This document shows, one piece after another, positions 32,776 through 40,049 of a stretch of DNA of 40,049 bases. Numbering within the stretch: position 1 is the stretch's first letter; each line of letters opens with the position of its first letter. The notes under the pieces were generated by a model. That model was not told the origin of the DNA and did no database searches. It worked only from the letters and a program-made list of their open reading frames with translations. The position numbers and the translations under genes are program-made. The DNA comes from an uncultured Bacilli bacterium (GTDB lineage: Bacteria; Bacillota_I; Bacilli_A; RF39; UBA660), in the NCBI GenBank assembly GCA_944358705.1, contig CALVRR010000001.1, positions 1-40,049 of the forward strand. The letters are read 5' to 3'.

Positions 32776-33228
32776 ATGTCTTTTATACCGCAAAGGCCTA
32801 TACAAGAAAAAGATACTGGACCTGATTTTTCAAAATTTATTGATCAAATTGATAATCGGAATAGGAAAATTGCGGAGAAAATACCAAGCTGGGTCAAAAC
32901 CGGTGTGAAAATATATGGAGATAATGAAGAAGTATTTTCTACTTTTTTGGACGTTATGGCTAATATTGTAAGATATAATGTTTACCAAGAAGATTATTAT
33001 TTTGATTTGTTTTTAGAAACTGCTTCTTGTTTAAAAGAAGAAAAATGTGAAGATATTCCTTTGGAAGGATTACAGTCGCTTGATTTTACTGGAATTTTTT
33101 ATGTACATTTTTATTTTCAGTGGATTGAAAAGCAAGTACCAGAAGTTATTGATAATTTATATCAGGAAAAAAGCGCAGAGGAACAAGCAAAAAGGAAAGA
33201 AGTTCTTGTTAAAGAAAATAAATTATAA
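32776..33228 (+). CDS. Hypothetical protein
   Basis: This 150-residue soluble, acidic, mostly helical protein is not recognised; it has no membrane helix or signal peptide. It has many aromatic residues in the middle (YNVYQEDYYFDLFLE) and a Lys/Glu-rich C-terminal helix (EEQAKRKEVLVKENK). GGTGAGGTGA precedes the ATG. It has its own promoter and terminator. Confidence 0.7.
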   Translation: MSFIPQRPIQEKDTGPDFSKFIDQIDNRNRKIAEKIPSWVKTGVKIYGDNEEVFSTFLDVMANIVRYNVYQEDYYFDLFLETASCLKEEKCEDIPLEGLQSLDFTGIFYVHFYFQWIEKQVPEVIDNLYQEKSAEEQAKRKEVLVKENKL

Positions 33229-33230
33229 TA

Positions 33231-33260
33231 AAAAATACATTCTAGTTTGAATGTATTTTT
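33231..33260. terminator. Bidirectional terminator between the 32776 gene and gmk
   Basis: AAAAATACATTC (33231-33242) pairs with GAATGTATTTTT (33249-33260), a perfect 12-bp stem with loop TAGTTT. Confidence 0.9.
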
Positions 33261-33261
33261 T

Positions 33262-33948
33262 TTAGTCTAATTTTTCTGACATATTTTCATTTTCAAATTC
33301 TTTATCATCTTCCATTAATAGCTCATGGATTTCTTCTTCTTTGGTGTCTACAAATACTTCTTCAATTCTATCGACACGACATTTTTCTGCTTTAATAATT
33401 GCTTCTACTTTGTTTATTGCATCTTCTAAGATATCATTTACTACTACGTAGTTATATTTTGTTACTTCATTAATTTCTTTATAGGCAGTATGAAATCTTT
33501 CTAATATTTTTTCTTTGGAATCGGTTCCACGTTTTTTAAGACGTTTTACCATATCTTTTAGAGATGGTGGTAAAATAAAGATAAAAATAGCTTCCGGTAT
33601 TAGTTTTTTAATATTTGCTGCACCTTCAATTTCGATTTCTAGGATGACATCAATTCCTTGATCTAATTTTTCTTTGATAGTTCCTTTTGGTGTTCCATAA
33701 TAATTTCCAGCATAATTGGTATATTCTAAAAAGAATCCTTCTTCTATTTTTTGCTTAAACTCTTCTTCTGTTACGAAGTTATAAGTTACTCCAGGAATAT
33801 CATTTTCCCTAATTTTTCTGCTGGTTGTTGATACTGAAAGCCACATATTTTTATTTTTTTCTAAAACTCCATTAATAATACTTCCTTTTCCACAACCACT
33901 TGGTGCTGATATAACAATTAATTGTCCACTTTTTTTCTCTTTAATCAT
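33262..33948 (-). CDS. gmk: Guanylate kinase
   Basis: Gmk converts GMP to GDP with ATP. The P-loop APSGCGKGS is near the N-terminus (about residues 15-23), followed by VSTTSRKIRENDIPGVTYNFV and the GMP-binding region FLEYTNYAGNYYGTPKG, and the lid region with LKKRGTDSKEKILER. At 228 residues it is ~20 longer than usual because of an acidic tail (KEEEIHELLMEDDKEFENE). The ATG at 33948 has better spacing to AAAGGAG than the one at 33954. It overlaps the end of tmcAL by 8 bases, so the two are one operon. Confidence 0.95.
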   Translation of the reverse strand: MIKEKKSGQLIVISAPSGCGKGSIINGVLEKNKNMWLSVSTTSRKIRENDIPGVTYNFVTEEEFKQKIEEGFFLEYTNYAGNYYGTPKGTIKEKLDQGIDVILEIEIEGAANIKKLIPEAIFIFILPPSLKDMVKRLKKRGTDSKEKILERFHTAYKEINEVTKYNYVVVNDILEDAINKVEAIIKAEKCRVDRIEEVFVDTKEEEIHELLMEDDKEFENENMSEKLD

Positions 33949-35104
33949 TTTCATTCTCCTTTATATATAGATTGGTTTGATATTCTTTTTTATATTCTTC
34001 TTTACTGTCTTTGTATGGTAGAGTATAGATTTTTGTTGTATTTAATTCTAATTCTAGCATACTTTCTTTTTCTTTTGTTATTTTACTAATAATAGGAAGG
34101 GATATGTCTTTTTTGTGTTTATTTAAATATTTTCTTCCTGTATCATTAAAACCTAATAGACGAATATATTTTATTTTGGTATTTTCTTTGGCTTCTTCTT
34201 TGGTGTAGTTACATAAAATATGAAGTAGAGCTCTGGATATTTTGCTATAGGTTTGGTGTTTTGATTTTACTTTTTGAATTAGTTCTTCGTAGTTTGTTGA
34301 GTTTTGTATTTCTTTTTTTAATTTTACTGCTAAATCTTTTTCTACTAAATGATATTTTTCTAAATTTTCTTCGGTTATAATTTTGTATTTTAAAAAGTTA
34401 AAATAATTTTCTTTTTTATGTATTGTTTCTTTTGTTAGTGTTTTATAGGTGGTTTTAGGAACTGCCTCTTTTATGCTTTCTAAATTATCTAAGTTTTCTC
34501 TAATGGAAGTGGCACTACTAATGGTTCCTGTTAAGTCTTTGTTGTGGTATTCATTTGTTCTTTGAATGGCGATTGGTTTTATTTTGTATTTATTTTTTAT
34601 TATTGTTTTTATATAAGTAATTCCTAAAATATCATTTGGGGTTTTTATTTCTTTTCCTGTTAGGTCTTTTAACGTTAATGATAGGGAAGTAGGATAGTTG
34701 TATCCAAATTTTGAATATATTTTTACTAGTTTATCAAAATCTTTTTCTTCTAATTGAGCTTTGGCAATTTCTGTTATATCCTCTATATTATTTGATTCAC
34801 TTCCAAATATTAATTTTTCTACTTTTAGGTTTTCTAATAGAGTAATTCCTGCATAGCTATAATAGTCTGCACTTTGAGTTGTAAAGGCATAGGGGATTTC
34901 TATCACTAAATCGACACCATTTTCAATCGCTAATCTTGTGCGATTCCATTTGTCAATGATTGCTGGTTCTCCTCTCTGGGTAAAATTTCCACTCATGGCA
35001 ATAATTATAGTATCTTCCGGATATTTCTTTTTTATTTTTTCTATTTGATATAAATGTCCATTATGAAATGGATTATATTCTGCAATAATTCCAACACTTG
35101 CCAT
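33941..35104 (-). CDS. tmcAL: tRNA(Met) cytidine acetate ligase
   Basis: TmcAL (formerly YlbM/DUF795) makes N4-acetylcytidine at the wobble base of elongator tRNA-Met from acetate and ATP. The N-terminal nucleotidyltransferase fold has GIIAEYNPFHNGHLYQIE with the HxGH motif and the MSGNFTQRGEPAIIDKWNR segment, both family signatures. A helical C-terminal domain follows. Length 387 is close to Bacillus TmcAL. The coding strand is A- and Lys-rich compared with plus-strand genes. It is divergent from murG and leads the tmcAL-gmk operon. Confidence 0.95.
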   Translation of the reverse strand: MASVGIIAEYNPFHNGHLYQIEKIKKKYPEDTIIIAMSGNFTQRGEPAIIDKWNRTRLAIENGVDLVIEIPYAFTTQSADYYSYAGITLLENLKVEKLIFGSESNNIEDITEIAKAQLEEKDFDKLVKIYSKFGYNYPTSLSLTLKDLTGKEIKTPNDILGITYIKTIIKNKYKIKPIAIQRTNEYHNKDLTGTISSATSIRENLDNLESIKEAVPKTTYKTLTKETIHKKENYFNFLKYKIITEENLEKYHLVEKDLAVKLKKEIQNSTNYEELIQKVKSKHQTYSKISRALLHILCNYTKEEAKENTKIKYIRLLGFNDTGRKYLNKHKKDISLPIISKITKEKESMLELELNTTKIYTLPYKDSKEEYKKEYQTNLYIKENEND

Positions 35105-35129
35105 AGAATCCCTCTTTTCTTGTTAGAAT

Positions 35130-35158
35130 AGTTTATCATAGTTTTTAGAAATTGACAA
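35130..35158 (-). promoter_or_regulatory. Promoter for tmcAL-gmk
   Basis: On the minus strand TTGTCA (35158-35153), a 17-base spacer and TAAACT (35135-35130). Confidence 0.6.
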
Positions 35159-35174
35159 TTTACAATTAACATTA

Positions 35175-35203
35175 TTTACTTATTTTCCATTATGAGGTAT
35201 AAT
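35175..35203 (+). promoter_or_regulatory. Promoter for murG-murB-divIB
   Basis: TTTACT (35175-35180), a 17-base spacer and TATAAT (35198-35203). It leaves an untranslated leader of about 60 bases in which no clear structure is seen. Confidence 0.6.
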
Positions 35204-35271
35204 TTTCTTATCATTTAAGGACATGTTTTTTAATATTTGGAATAAAATTTAGTGATTTAGGATGTGAAGAA

Positions 35272-36351
35272 ATGAGAGTTATTGTCGCAGCAGGAGGAAC
35301 CGGTGGTCATATTTATCCTGCACTAGCAATTATTAATCGTATACAAGAACAAGATAAAAATAGTGAAGTTTTATATATAGGTACTACCAATCGTATGGAA
35401 AAGGATATTGTTCCAGCGAAGGGAATTCGTTTTGTAGGTATTGAGATTCAGGGATTAAATCGTAAGAATCCCTTGGCAAATGTGAAGGTTTTGAAAAAGT
35501 TTTTTCAAGCGATAGAAAAGTCTAAACAAATTATAAAAGAATTTCAACCAGATATTGTTATTGGAGTAGGGGGATATATTACAGCTCCTGTTTTATATGC
35601 TGCACATAAGTTGCATGTAAAAACTATGATTCATGAGCAAAATTCTATTCCAGGACTTTCTAATAAATTTTTAGCGCGTTTTGTAGATCGGATTTGTGTG
35701 TCTTTACCTGGTAGTGTTCAATACTTTCCTAAAGATAAGACTATTTATACTGGAAACCCTCGTAGTGAAGAAATTTTACAGATAAAAAAGACGTCTAAAA
35801 CAAAGTTAGGTTTTTCTTCTAGTAAAAAATTAGTGCTTGTTGTTATGGGGTCTTTAGGTTCTACAACAATGACGAAGAAGCTAAAAGAAGCAATTTTATC
35901 TTTTCAAAGTAAAGATTATCAAGTTTTAGTTATTACTGGTAAAGCTTATTATGATGATTATAAGGAAATTGATCTTCCTAGTAATGTTAAATTACTTCCT
36001 TATACAGAGGAGTTAATTCAAATTATGAAAGATACGGATATCATGGTATCTCGTGCTGGTGCTTCTACGATTTCTGAGATTACTGGAATTGGATTACCAT
36101 CGATTTTGGTTCCTTCTCCTTATGTTACACATAATCATCAATATTTGAATGCGAAAGAATTAGAAGATGCTGGTGCTTGTTGGATACTTGAGGAAAAGGA
36201 TTTCTCAGGGGATGCTTTGTGTTCTAAAATTGATAAGATTTTTTCTGATAAAAAACAATATCTTGCTATGAAAAAGGCAAGTGAAGCGTTTGGAATTAAG
36301 GATTCTCTTACAAAAATTTATCAGGAAATTAAGAAGTTAGTTGGTGAATAA
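35272..36351 (+). CDS. murG: UDP-GlcNAc:undecaprenyl-PP-MurNAc-pentapeptide GlcNAc transferase
   Basis: MurG adds GlcNAc to lipid I to form lipid II on the inner membrane face. The 359-residue GT-B enzyme has the N-terminal loop GGTGGHIYPALA, GVGGYITAPV, IHEQNSIPGLSNK, the second-domain loop VMGSLGS and the UDP-GlcNAc site SRAGASTISEITG with PSPYVTHNHQ. Length is standard. It opens a tightly packed cluster, murB following after two bases. Its presence shows a peptidoglycan wall. Confidence 0.97.
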   Translation: MRVIVAAGGTGGHIYPALAIINRIQEQDKNSEVLYIGTTNRMEKDIVPAKGIRFVGIEIQGLNRKNPLANVKVLKKFFQAIEKSKQIIKEFQPDIVIGVGGYITAPVLYAAHKLHVKTMIHEQNSIPGLSNKFLARFVDRICVSLPGSVQYFPKDKTIYTGNPRSEEILQIKKTSKTKLGFSSSKKLVLVVMGSLGSTTMTKKLKEAILSFQSKDYQVLVITGKAYYDDYKEIDLPSNVKLLPYTEELIQIMKDTDIMVSRAGASTISEITGIGLPSILVPSPYVTHNHQYLNAKELEDAGACWILEEKDFSGDALCSKIDKIFSDKKQYLAMKKASEAFGIKDSLTKIYQEIKKLVGE

Positions 36352-36353
36352 GA

Positions 36354-37262
36354 ATGAAAGAATTTTTAGATGAATTAGAGGATATGAATATTGGAAAAAT
36401 AGAACGTAATGTTCCTCTTTATAAGTATACTACTTATCGTGTTGGAGGGATTGCTAGCGCTATTGTGTATCCTAAAAATGTGGATTCTTTAATGAAGTTA
36501 ATTCGCTTTGTTCGTTCTAAGGATATTCCTTTTAAAATTTTAGGATTTGGTTCTAATTTATTATTTAGTAGTAAACAATACAATGGAATTTTAATTCGAT
36601 TGGATGAATTTCGTGATCTTGAATTTTTTGGTACTTCAAAAGTACGTGTTGGGGCAGGGTATTCTTTAGTTAAGCTTTCTTTGCAAGCAGCGAAGCGAGG
36701 TCTTGCTGGTTTGGAATTTGCGGCTGGTATTCCTGGTACGGTTGGTGGAGCGGTATTTATGAATGCTGGTGCTTATAAAAGTGATATGGGGTATATTGTT
36801 CAAGATATTACTGTATTGACTCCAGATCTTCGAATTATTAAATTAGAGAATAAAGAATTAGATTTTCATTACCGAAGTTCTTTTTTACAAAAACATCCAG
36901 GGTATATTTGTCTGGAAGCGGTTATTCGCTTGGAAAAAGGGGATAAGAACGCAATTGAAGAAGTAATTAAAGATCGTCGTCGTAGGCGTATTGAGTCACA
37001 ACCGTTGAATTTTCCATCTGCGGGCTCTGTATTTCGAAATCCAGAAGGGATGTTTGCTGGTAAGATGATTGAAGATTTAGGACTTAAAGGATTTCAAATT
37101 GGTGGAGCGAAAGTTAGTGAAAAACATGCGAATTTTATTATTAATTATGATCATGCTACCGGGGAAGATATTAAAAGTTTGATTGAATATGTGAGAGAAA
37201 AAGTAAAGAAAGAATATCATGTAGAATTAAAAGTAGAACAAGAATTTGTTAACTGGGAGTAA
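36354..37262 (+). CDS. murB: UDP-N-acetylenolpyruvoylglucosamine reductase
   Basis: MurB reduces the enolpyruvyl group with NADPH and FAD to make UDP-MurNAc. The protein has YTTYRVGG, the FAD-binding GFGSNLLF, GLEFAAGIPGTVGGAVFMNAGAY, the catalytic-serine motif SAGSVFRNP and a C-terminal Glu region. Its 302-residue length and lack of the extra loop fit type II MurB of Gram-positives. The murG-murB-divIB order is that of the Bacillus wall/division cluster. Confidence 0.97.
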   Translation: MKEFLDELEDMNIGKIERNVPLYKYTTYRVGGIASAIVYPKNVDSLMKLIRFVRSKDIPFKILGFGSNLLFSSKQYNGILIRLDEFRDLEFFGTSKVRVGAGYSLVKLSLQAAKRGLAGLEFAAGIPGTVGGAVFMNAGAYKSDMGYIVQDITVLTPDLRIIKLENKELDFHYRSSFLQKHPGYICLEAVIRLEKGDKNAIEEVIKDRRRRRIESQPLNFPSAGSVFRNPEGMFAGKMIEDLGLKGFQIGGAKVSEKHANFIINYDHATGEDIKSLIEYVREKVKKEYHVELKVEQEFVNWE

Positions 37263-37264
37263 TT

Positions 37265-37954
37265 ATGGCAAAAAAAATAGTAAAAAAGCGAAGAATTAAA
37301 TTGTTACCTTTTTTTATAGTGCTTTTCATCTTGGGAGGACTATCTTTTGGTGTTTATTTATTATTAAAGTTACCTACTCAGAATTTGATTGTAGAAAATA
37401 CTAGTTATTTAAATGATGATTATGTATTAGAGCTTGCGGGTGTGAAGGATTATCCTAGTTTTTATTTTGTTTCCGCTGGAGATATAGAGAAAAAATTAGA
37501 GGAATCGATTTATATTCGTAAGGCAGAAGTTCGTAGAGAATTTTTTCATGTTTTCGTATTTGATATTGAAGAAAATAAACCTTTGTTTATTAACAATACT
37601 AGTCAGACCGTTGTTTTTTCTGATAAAGAAGAAGTTCCTGTTTCTGAAGAGATAGATTTATTTCGTATTCCTAGACTTATTAATTATGTTCCTGATAATA
37701 AATACAAATCCTTTATTCAAGGAATGTCTAATATAAAGAAGGAAATTTTAGGTAAAATTTCTGATATTGAATATCAACCAAATGATTATGATAAAGATCG
37801 GTTTTTGTTGTATATGGATGATGGAAATATGGTTTATTTAACTTTAACAAAATTTGATATGATTAATTATTATGACGATGTGCTTGCTCAACTAGAAAAT
37901 AAGAAAGGAATCCTTTATTTAGATAACGGAAATCATTTTCAGATTAAGGAGTAG
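37265..37954 (+). CDS. divIB: Cell division protein DivIB/FtsQ
   Basis: DivIB is a bitopic division protein that acts with FtsL and DivIC at the septum. It has a short basic cytoplasmic end (AKKIVKKRRIK), one membrane helix (about residues 14-35) and an external POTRA-like region (about 38-108: LIVENTSYLNDDYVLELAG, KKLEESIYIRKAEVRREF) followed by a beta domain. Length 229 is a little short. It is two bases after murB. The family is divergent, so the call leans on layout and on the murG-murB context. Confidence 0.85.
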   Translation: MAKKIVKKRRIKLLPFFIVLFILGGLSFGVYLLLKLPTQNLIVENTSYLNDDYVLELAGVKDYPSFYFVSAGDIEKKLEESIYIRKAEVRREFFHVFVFDIEENKPLFINNTSQTVVFSDKEEVPVSEEIDLFRIPRLINYVPDNKYKSFIQGMSNIKKEILGKISDIEYQPNDYDKDRFLLYMDDGNMVYLTLTKFDMINYYDDVLAQLENKKGILYLDNGNHFQIKE

Positions 37955-37957
37955 CTT

Positions 37958-39313
37958 ATGGATAGAACATGGAAAAGTGTTTGTAAATATTTGCTTTTGT
38001 TTTTCTTTTGCTTTTTTATTTTAGTGTTTACTTATTCTATTATTACAAGTGATGCGATTTGGAATTATGGATTTAGTTATGCTATAGCTAGGGGAGAGGT
38101 ACCGTATGTTGATTTTAATATGGTGGTACCTCCTTTTTCGCCTATCTTTTATTTAATTCCCTTTCTTTTTTCTAATTCTTATCTTGTTTATTTATTATTT
38201 CAGTCTGTTTTATTTGTTATTTTATTTTACTTTTTAGAAAAACTTTTTACTAATAAAATCTATTTATTACTGTTATTTTTTATGATTCCTTTTCCTGTTG
38301 GTAATGTTATGCTTATTTATCCAGGATATAATTTTTTACTTCTTCTTTTATTTGTTCTTATTTTATATTGTGAAAAAAAGAAGGTTCCTGATTTTTGGGT
38401 TGGTATTCTCTTAGGGGTATGTATTTTTACGAAGCAAAGTGTAGGAATTTTTTTGCTTCTTCCGTCTTTTTATTATTTGTTTCAGGATAAGAAAAGATTT
38501 TTTAAACGTTGTTTGGGAATCGGTTTGGTGTGCCTTTTTTTCTTAGGTTATTTTTTGGTATCAGGAAATTTATGGGAGTTTTTTAATCATTGTTTTCTTG
38601 GCTTAATTGATTTTTCAAATAGTAATCGTGGAGATATTATTTCTAATATATATTTTTGGTTATGGCTTATTCCAGTTGGGTGTTTAATTTATTTTTTAAT
38701 TAAGAAAAACCATAAATTGTTTACTGCTTATTTACTTTGCTTTTCTACTATTGCTTTGCCTATTTTTGATCATTATCATACGAATTTGTTTTTGTTTGTA
38801 TTTTTATTTTTCATTATTTCTAGAATCCCTTGGAAAAGTAAATGGTTTATGCCGTGGTGTTTTCTTATGAGCGTACTTTTTTATTTATTATCTATGGGCG
38901 TTGTTCAACATTTTCGTATACCGCATATTGCTCATTTTAATAACTTTGAAATTTTTAAAATGTCTGATATACGAGAAGAAGAAATTTATTCTTTAAATCG
39001 TTATTTAAAACCGTACGATTCTAATTCTATTATTTTTTTAACGGGGGATGCTTATTTTTTTAAGATTATTAATGATATGGATGTTAATTCTTATGATTTA
39101 CTTAATTATGGAAATCATGGTTATCATGGTACAGAAAAAATTCTTAGGAAGTTAAAAAAGGAGAAGAATAAAATAATTATTTTAAATTCTTCTGAATATA
39201 AGAGCCTTGATTCTACTGGACAACTTAATATGAAAGTTATTCAGTATGTTTTGGATTATTATAATTTGGAAAGAAGGGTTGGAGATTATGAAATTTATCA
39301 AAAAGTATCATAA
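37958..39313 (+). CDS. GT-C-like membrane glycosyltransferase, copy 1
   Basis: This 451-residue protein has about ten membrane helices and a C-terminal ~100-residue soluble end. Just after the first helix it has WNYGFSYAIARGEVPYVDFN, where the aspartate is placed like the catalytic Asp of GT-C enzymes that use polyprenyl-phosphate sugars. A role in lipid-linked sugar transfer for wall or surface glycans is inferred. It follows divIB by three bases and overlaps the next gene, which is a paralog. Confidence 0.7.
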   Translation: MDRTWKSVCKYLLLFFFCFFILVFTYSIITSDAIWNYGFSYAIARGEVPYVDFNMVVPPFSPIFYLIPFLFSNSYLVYLLFQSVLFVILFYFLEKLFTNKIYLLLLFFMIPFPVGNVMLIYPGYNFLLLLLFVLILYCEKKKVPDFWVGILLGVCIFTKQSVGIFLLLPSFYYLFQDKKRFFKRCLGIGLVCLFFLGYFLVSGNLWEFFNHCFLGLIDFSNSNRGDIISNIYFWLWLIPVGCLIYFLIKKNHKLFTAYLLCFSTIALPIFDHYHTNLFLFVFLFFIISRIPWKSKWFMPWCFLMSVLFYLLSMGVVQHFRIPHIAHFNNFEIFKMSDIREEEIYSLNRYLKPYDSNSIIFLTGDAYFFKIINDMDVNSYDLLNYGNHGYHGTEKILRKLKKEKNKIIILNSSEYKSLDSTGQLNMKVIQYVLDYYNLERRVGDYEIYQKVS

Positions 39314-40049
39314 CTATATATTGTTCTTTTTCTTTTTCTTTTCCTTACTTTCTCTTTTTAGTTTTTATAATCATTCTTATGATTCTTTTTGGAATTATAG
39401 TTTTAGTTATGCGATTGCTAGAGGGGAGGTACCATATGTTGATTTTAATACGGTATCCACTCCATTTTGTGCGTTCTTCTTTTCTATATTTTTAATTTTT
39501 AGTTCTCATTATTTATGGTATATTTTTGGCTGGTCTTTGGTTCTTACTTTTACTTTTTATTTATTATTTCAAATGATTCAATATCGAAGTTTTGTTGTTT
39601 TATTTGCGTTGTTGTTTCCATTTTTGCATACGATTATTCCTACTTATAATTTATTTTGTTTTTGCCTTTATATTTTATTACTTTATTTGGAAAAATTTCA
39701 TAAAAATCATTATCTTATAGGTTTTGTGTTGGGAATTAGTGTTTTAACGAAACAGACAATTGGGGTGTTTTTTTTACTAGCTAGTATTATTTATTATTTT
39801 AAAGATTTTAAAATCTTAGCAAAAAGAACTCTTGGATTTATGATTCCATGTTTGTTATTTTTCATTTATTTATTATTTACAAATAGTTTTCTATCTTTTC
39901 TTGATCTTTGTTTTTTTGGACTTTTTGATTTTTCTAAAACTACTATGGGATTTTCAATTTATTTTTATTTATCTATTGTTTTGTTTTTTCTATTCTTTTT
40001 CTATATTTTAAAAAAGGATAGAAGTTTAAGTGCTTACTATACTCTAGCA
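39288..40049 (+). CDS. GT-C-like membrane glycosyltransferase, copy 2 (partial, cut by window end)
   Basis: Open from an ATG at 39288 to the window end (254 codons). It repeats the layout of the upstream gene, including WNYSFSYAIARGEVPYVDFN after the first helix, GVLGIS/VLTKQTIGVFFLL-type helices and TIIPTYNLFCF. Its start overlaps the previous gene by 26 bases, with GGAG in front, implying coupled translation. The C-terminal part lies beyond the window. Confidence 0.75.
   Translation, partial: MKFIKKYHNYILFFFFFFSLLSLFSFYNHSYDSFWNYSFSYAIARGEVPYVDFNTVSTPFCAFFFSIFLIFSSHYLWYIFGWSLVLTFTFYLLFQMIQYRSFVVLFALLFPFLHTIIPTYNLFCFCLYILLLYLEKFHKNHYLIGFVLGISVLTKQTIGVFFLLASIIYYFKDFKILAKRTLGFMIPCLLFFIYLLFTNSFLSFLDLCFFGLFDFSKTTMGFSIYFYLSIVLFFLFFFYILKKDRSLSAYYTLA

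Noticed and set aside
1..40049. TGA read as tryptophan (mollicute code)
   Set aside because: relA and the alpha/beta hydrolase end at TGA at the expected length, and Trp is encoded by TGG in all recognised genes.
1..40049. CRISPR array, insertion sequence, tRNA or rRNA genes
   Set aside because: No regularly spaced repeats, transposase-like frames with terminal inverted repeats, or cloverleaf/rRNA sequences were found on either strand.

Overview
The window is AT-rich chromosomal DNA from a low-GC, Gram-positive-type bacterium (Bacillota, Bacilli side). The evidence is the gene order (rbgA-rnhB-topA-xerC; comN-secDF-relA-dtd-hisS-aspS-tcdA with a 6S-like RNA; lexA divergent from a small membrane-protein gene; murG-murB-divIB), the AGGAGG-type ribosome binding sites, a T-box leader and the fused SecDF. 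Wall-synthesis genes (murG, murB, divIB) show it is not a wall-less mollicute. TGA still works as a stop (relA, the alpha/beta hydrolase), so the genetic code looks standard. The many small lineage-specific genes suggest an uncultured gut-type Bacilli/Erysipelotrichia/RF39-like lineage; that placement is inference.

Layout. 1-137: tail of a CPBP-family membrane protease. 230-7113: rbgA, an rnhB carrying an extra nucleotidyltransferase-like N-terminal domain, an unknown gene, topA, an unknown gene, and xerC. 7141-8504: a predicted ADP-ribosyltransferase sitting behind xerC, then a small unknown gene. 8602-16020: comN-like gene, secDF, bifunctional relA/spoT, dtd, an AI-2E-family permease and a HExxH metallopeptidase-like protein. 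16091-21283: an unknown gene, a T-box leader whose specifier reads as Asp (GAC), then hisS (with a Cys/His-rich tail), an archaeal-type aspartyl-tRNA synthetase and a bacterial-type aspS. 21368-25100: membrane proteins, a hydrolase, a 6S-like RNA, an unknown gene and tcdA. 25210-29907: lexA, a small SOS-type membrane protein, polA, a small membrane protein and mutM (a DNA repair group). 30020-33228: pyk and small unknown genes, two of which are tandem paralogs. 33262-35104 (minus strand): tmcAL and gmk. 35272-40049: murG, murB, divIB and two tandem GT-C-like membrane glycosyltransferases, the second cut by the window end.

How it works together. The window is mostly housekeeping: translation quality (dtd, tcdA, tmcAL, synthetases), stringent response, secretion, replication and repair, and wall synthesis. 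Almost all genes are on the plus strand; the few minus-strand genes meet plus-strand neighbours tail to tail at hairpins that serve as shared terminators and partly contain the stop codons. No tRNA, rRNA, insertion sequence or CRISPR array was seen. The most unusual items are the ADP-ribosyltransferase, the nucleotidyltransferase-RNase HII fusion, the Asp-reading T-box in front of hisS, the metal-binding-like HisRS tail and the paired archaeal- and bacterial-type AspRS genes.
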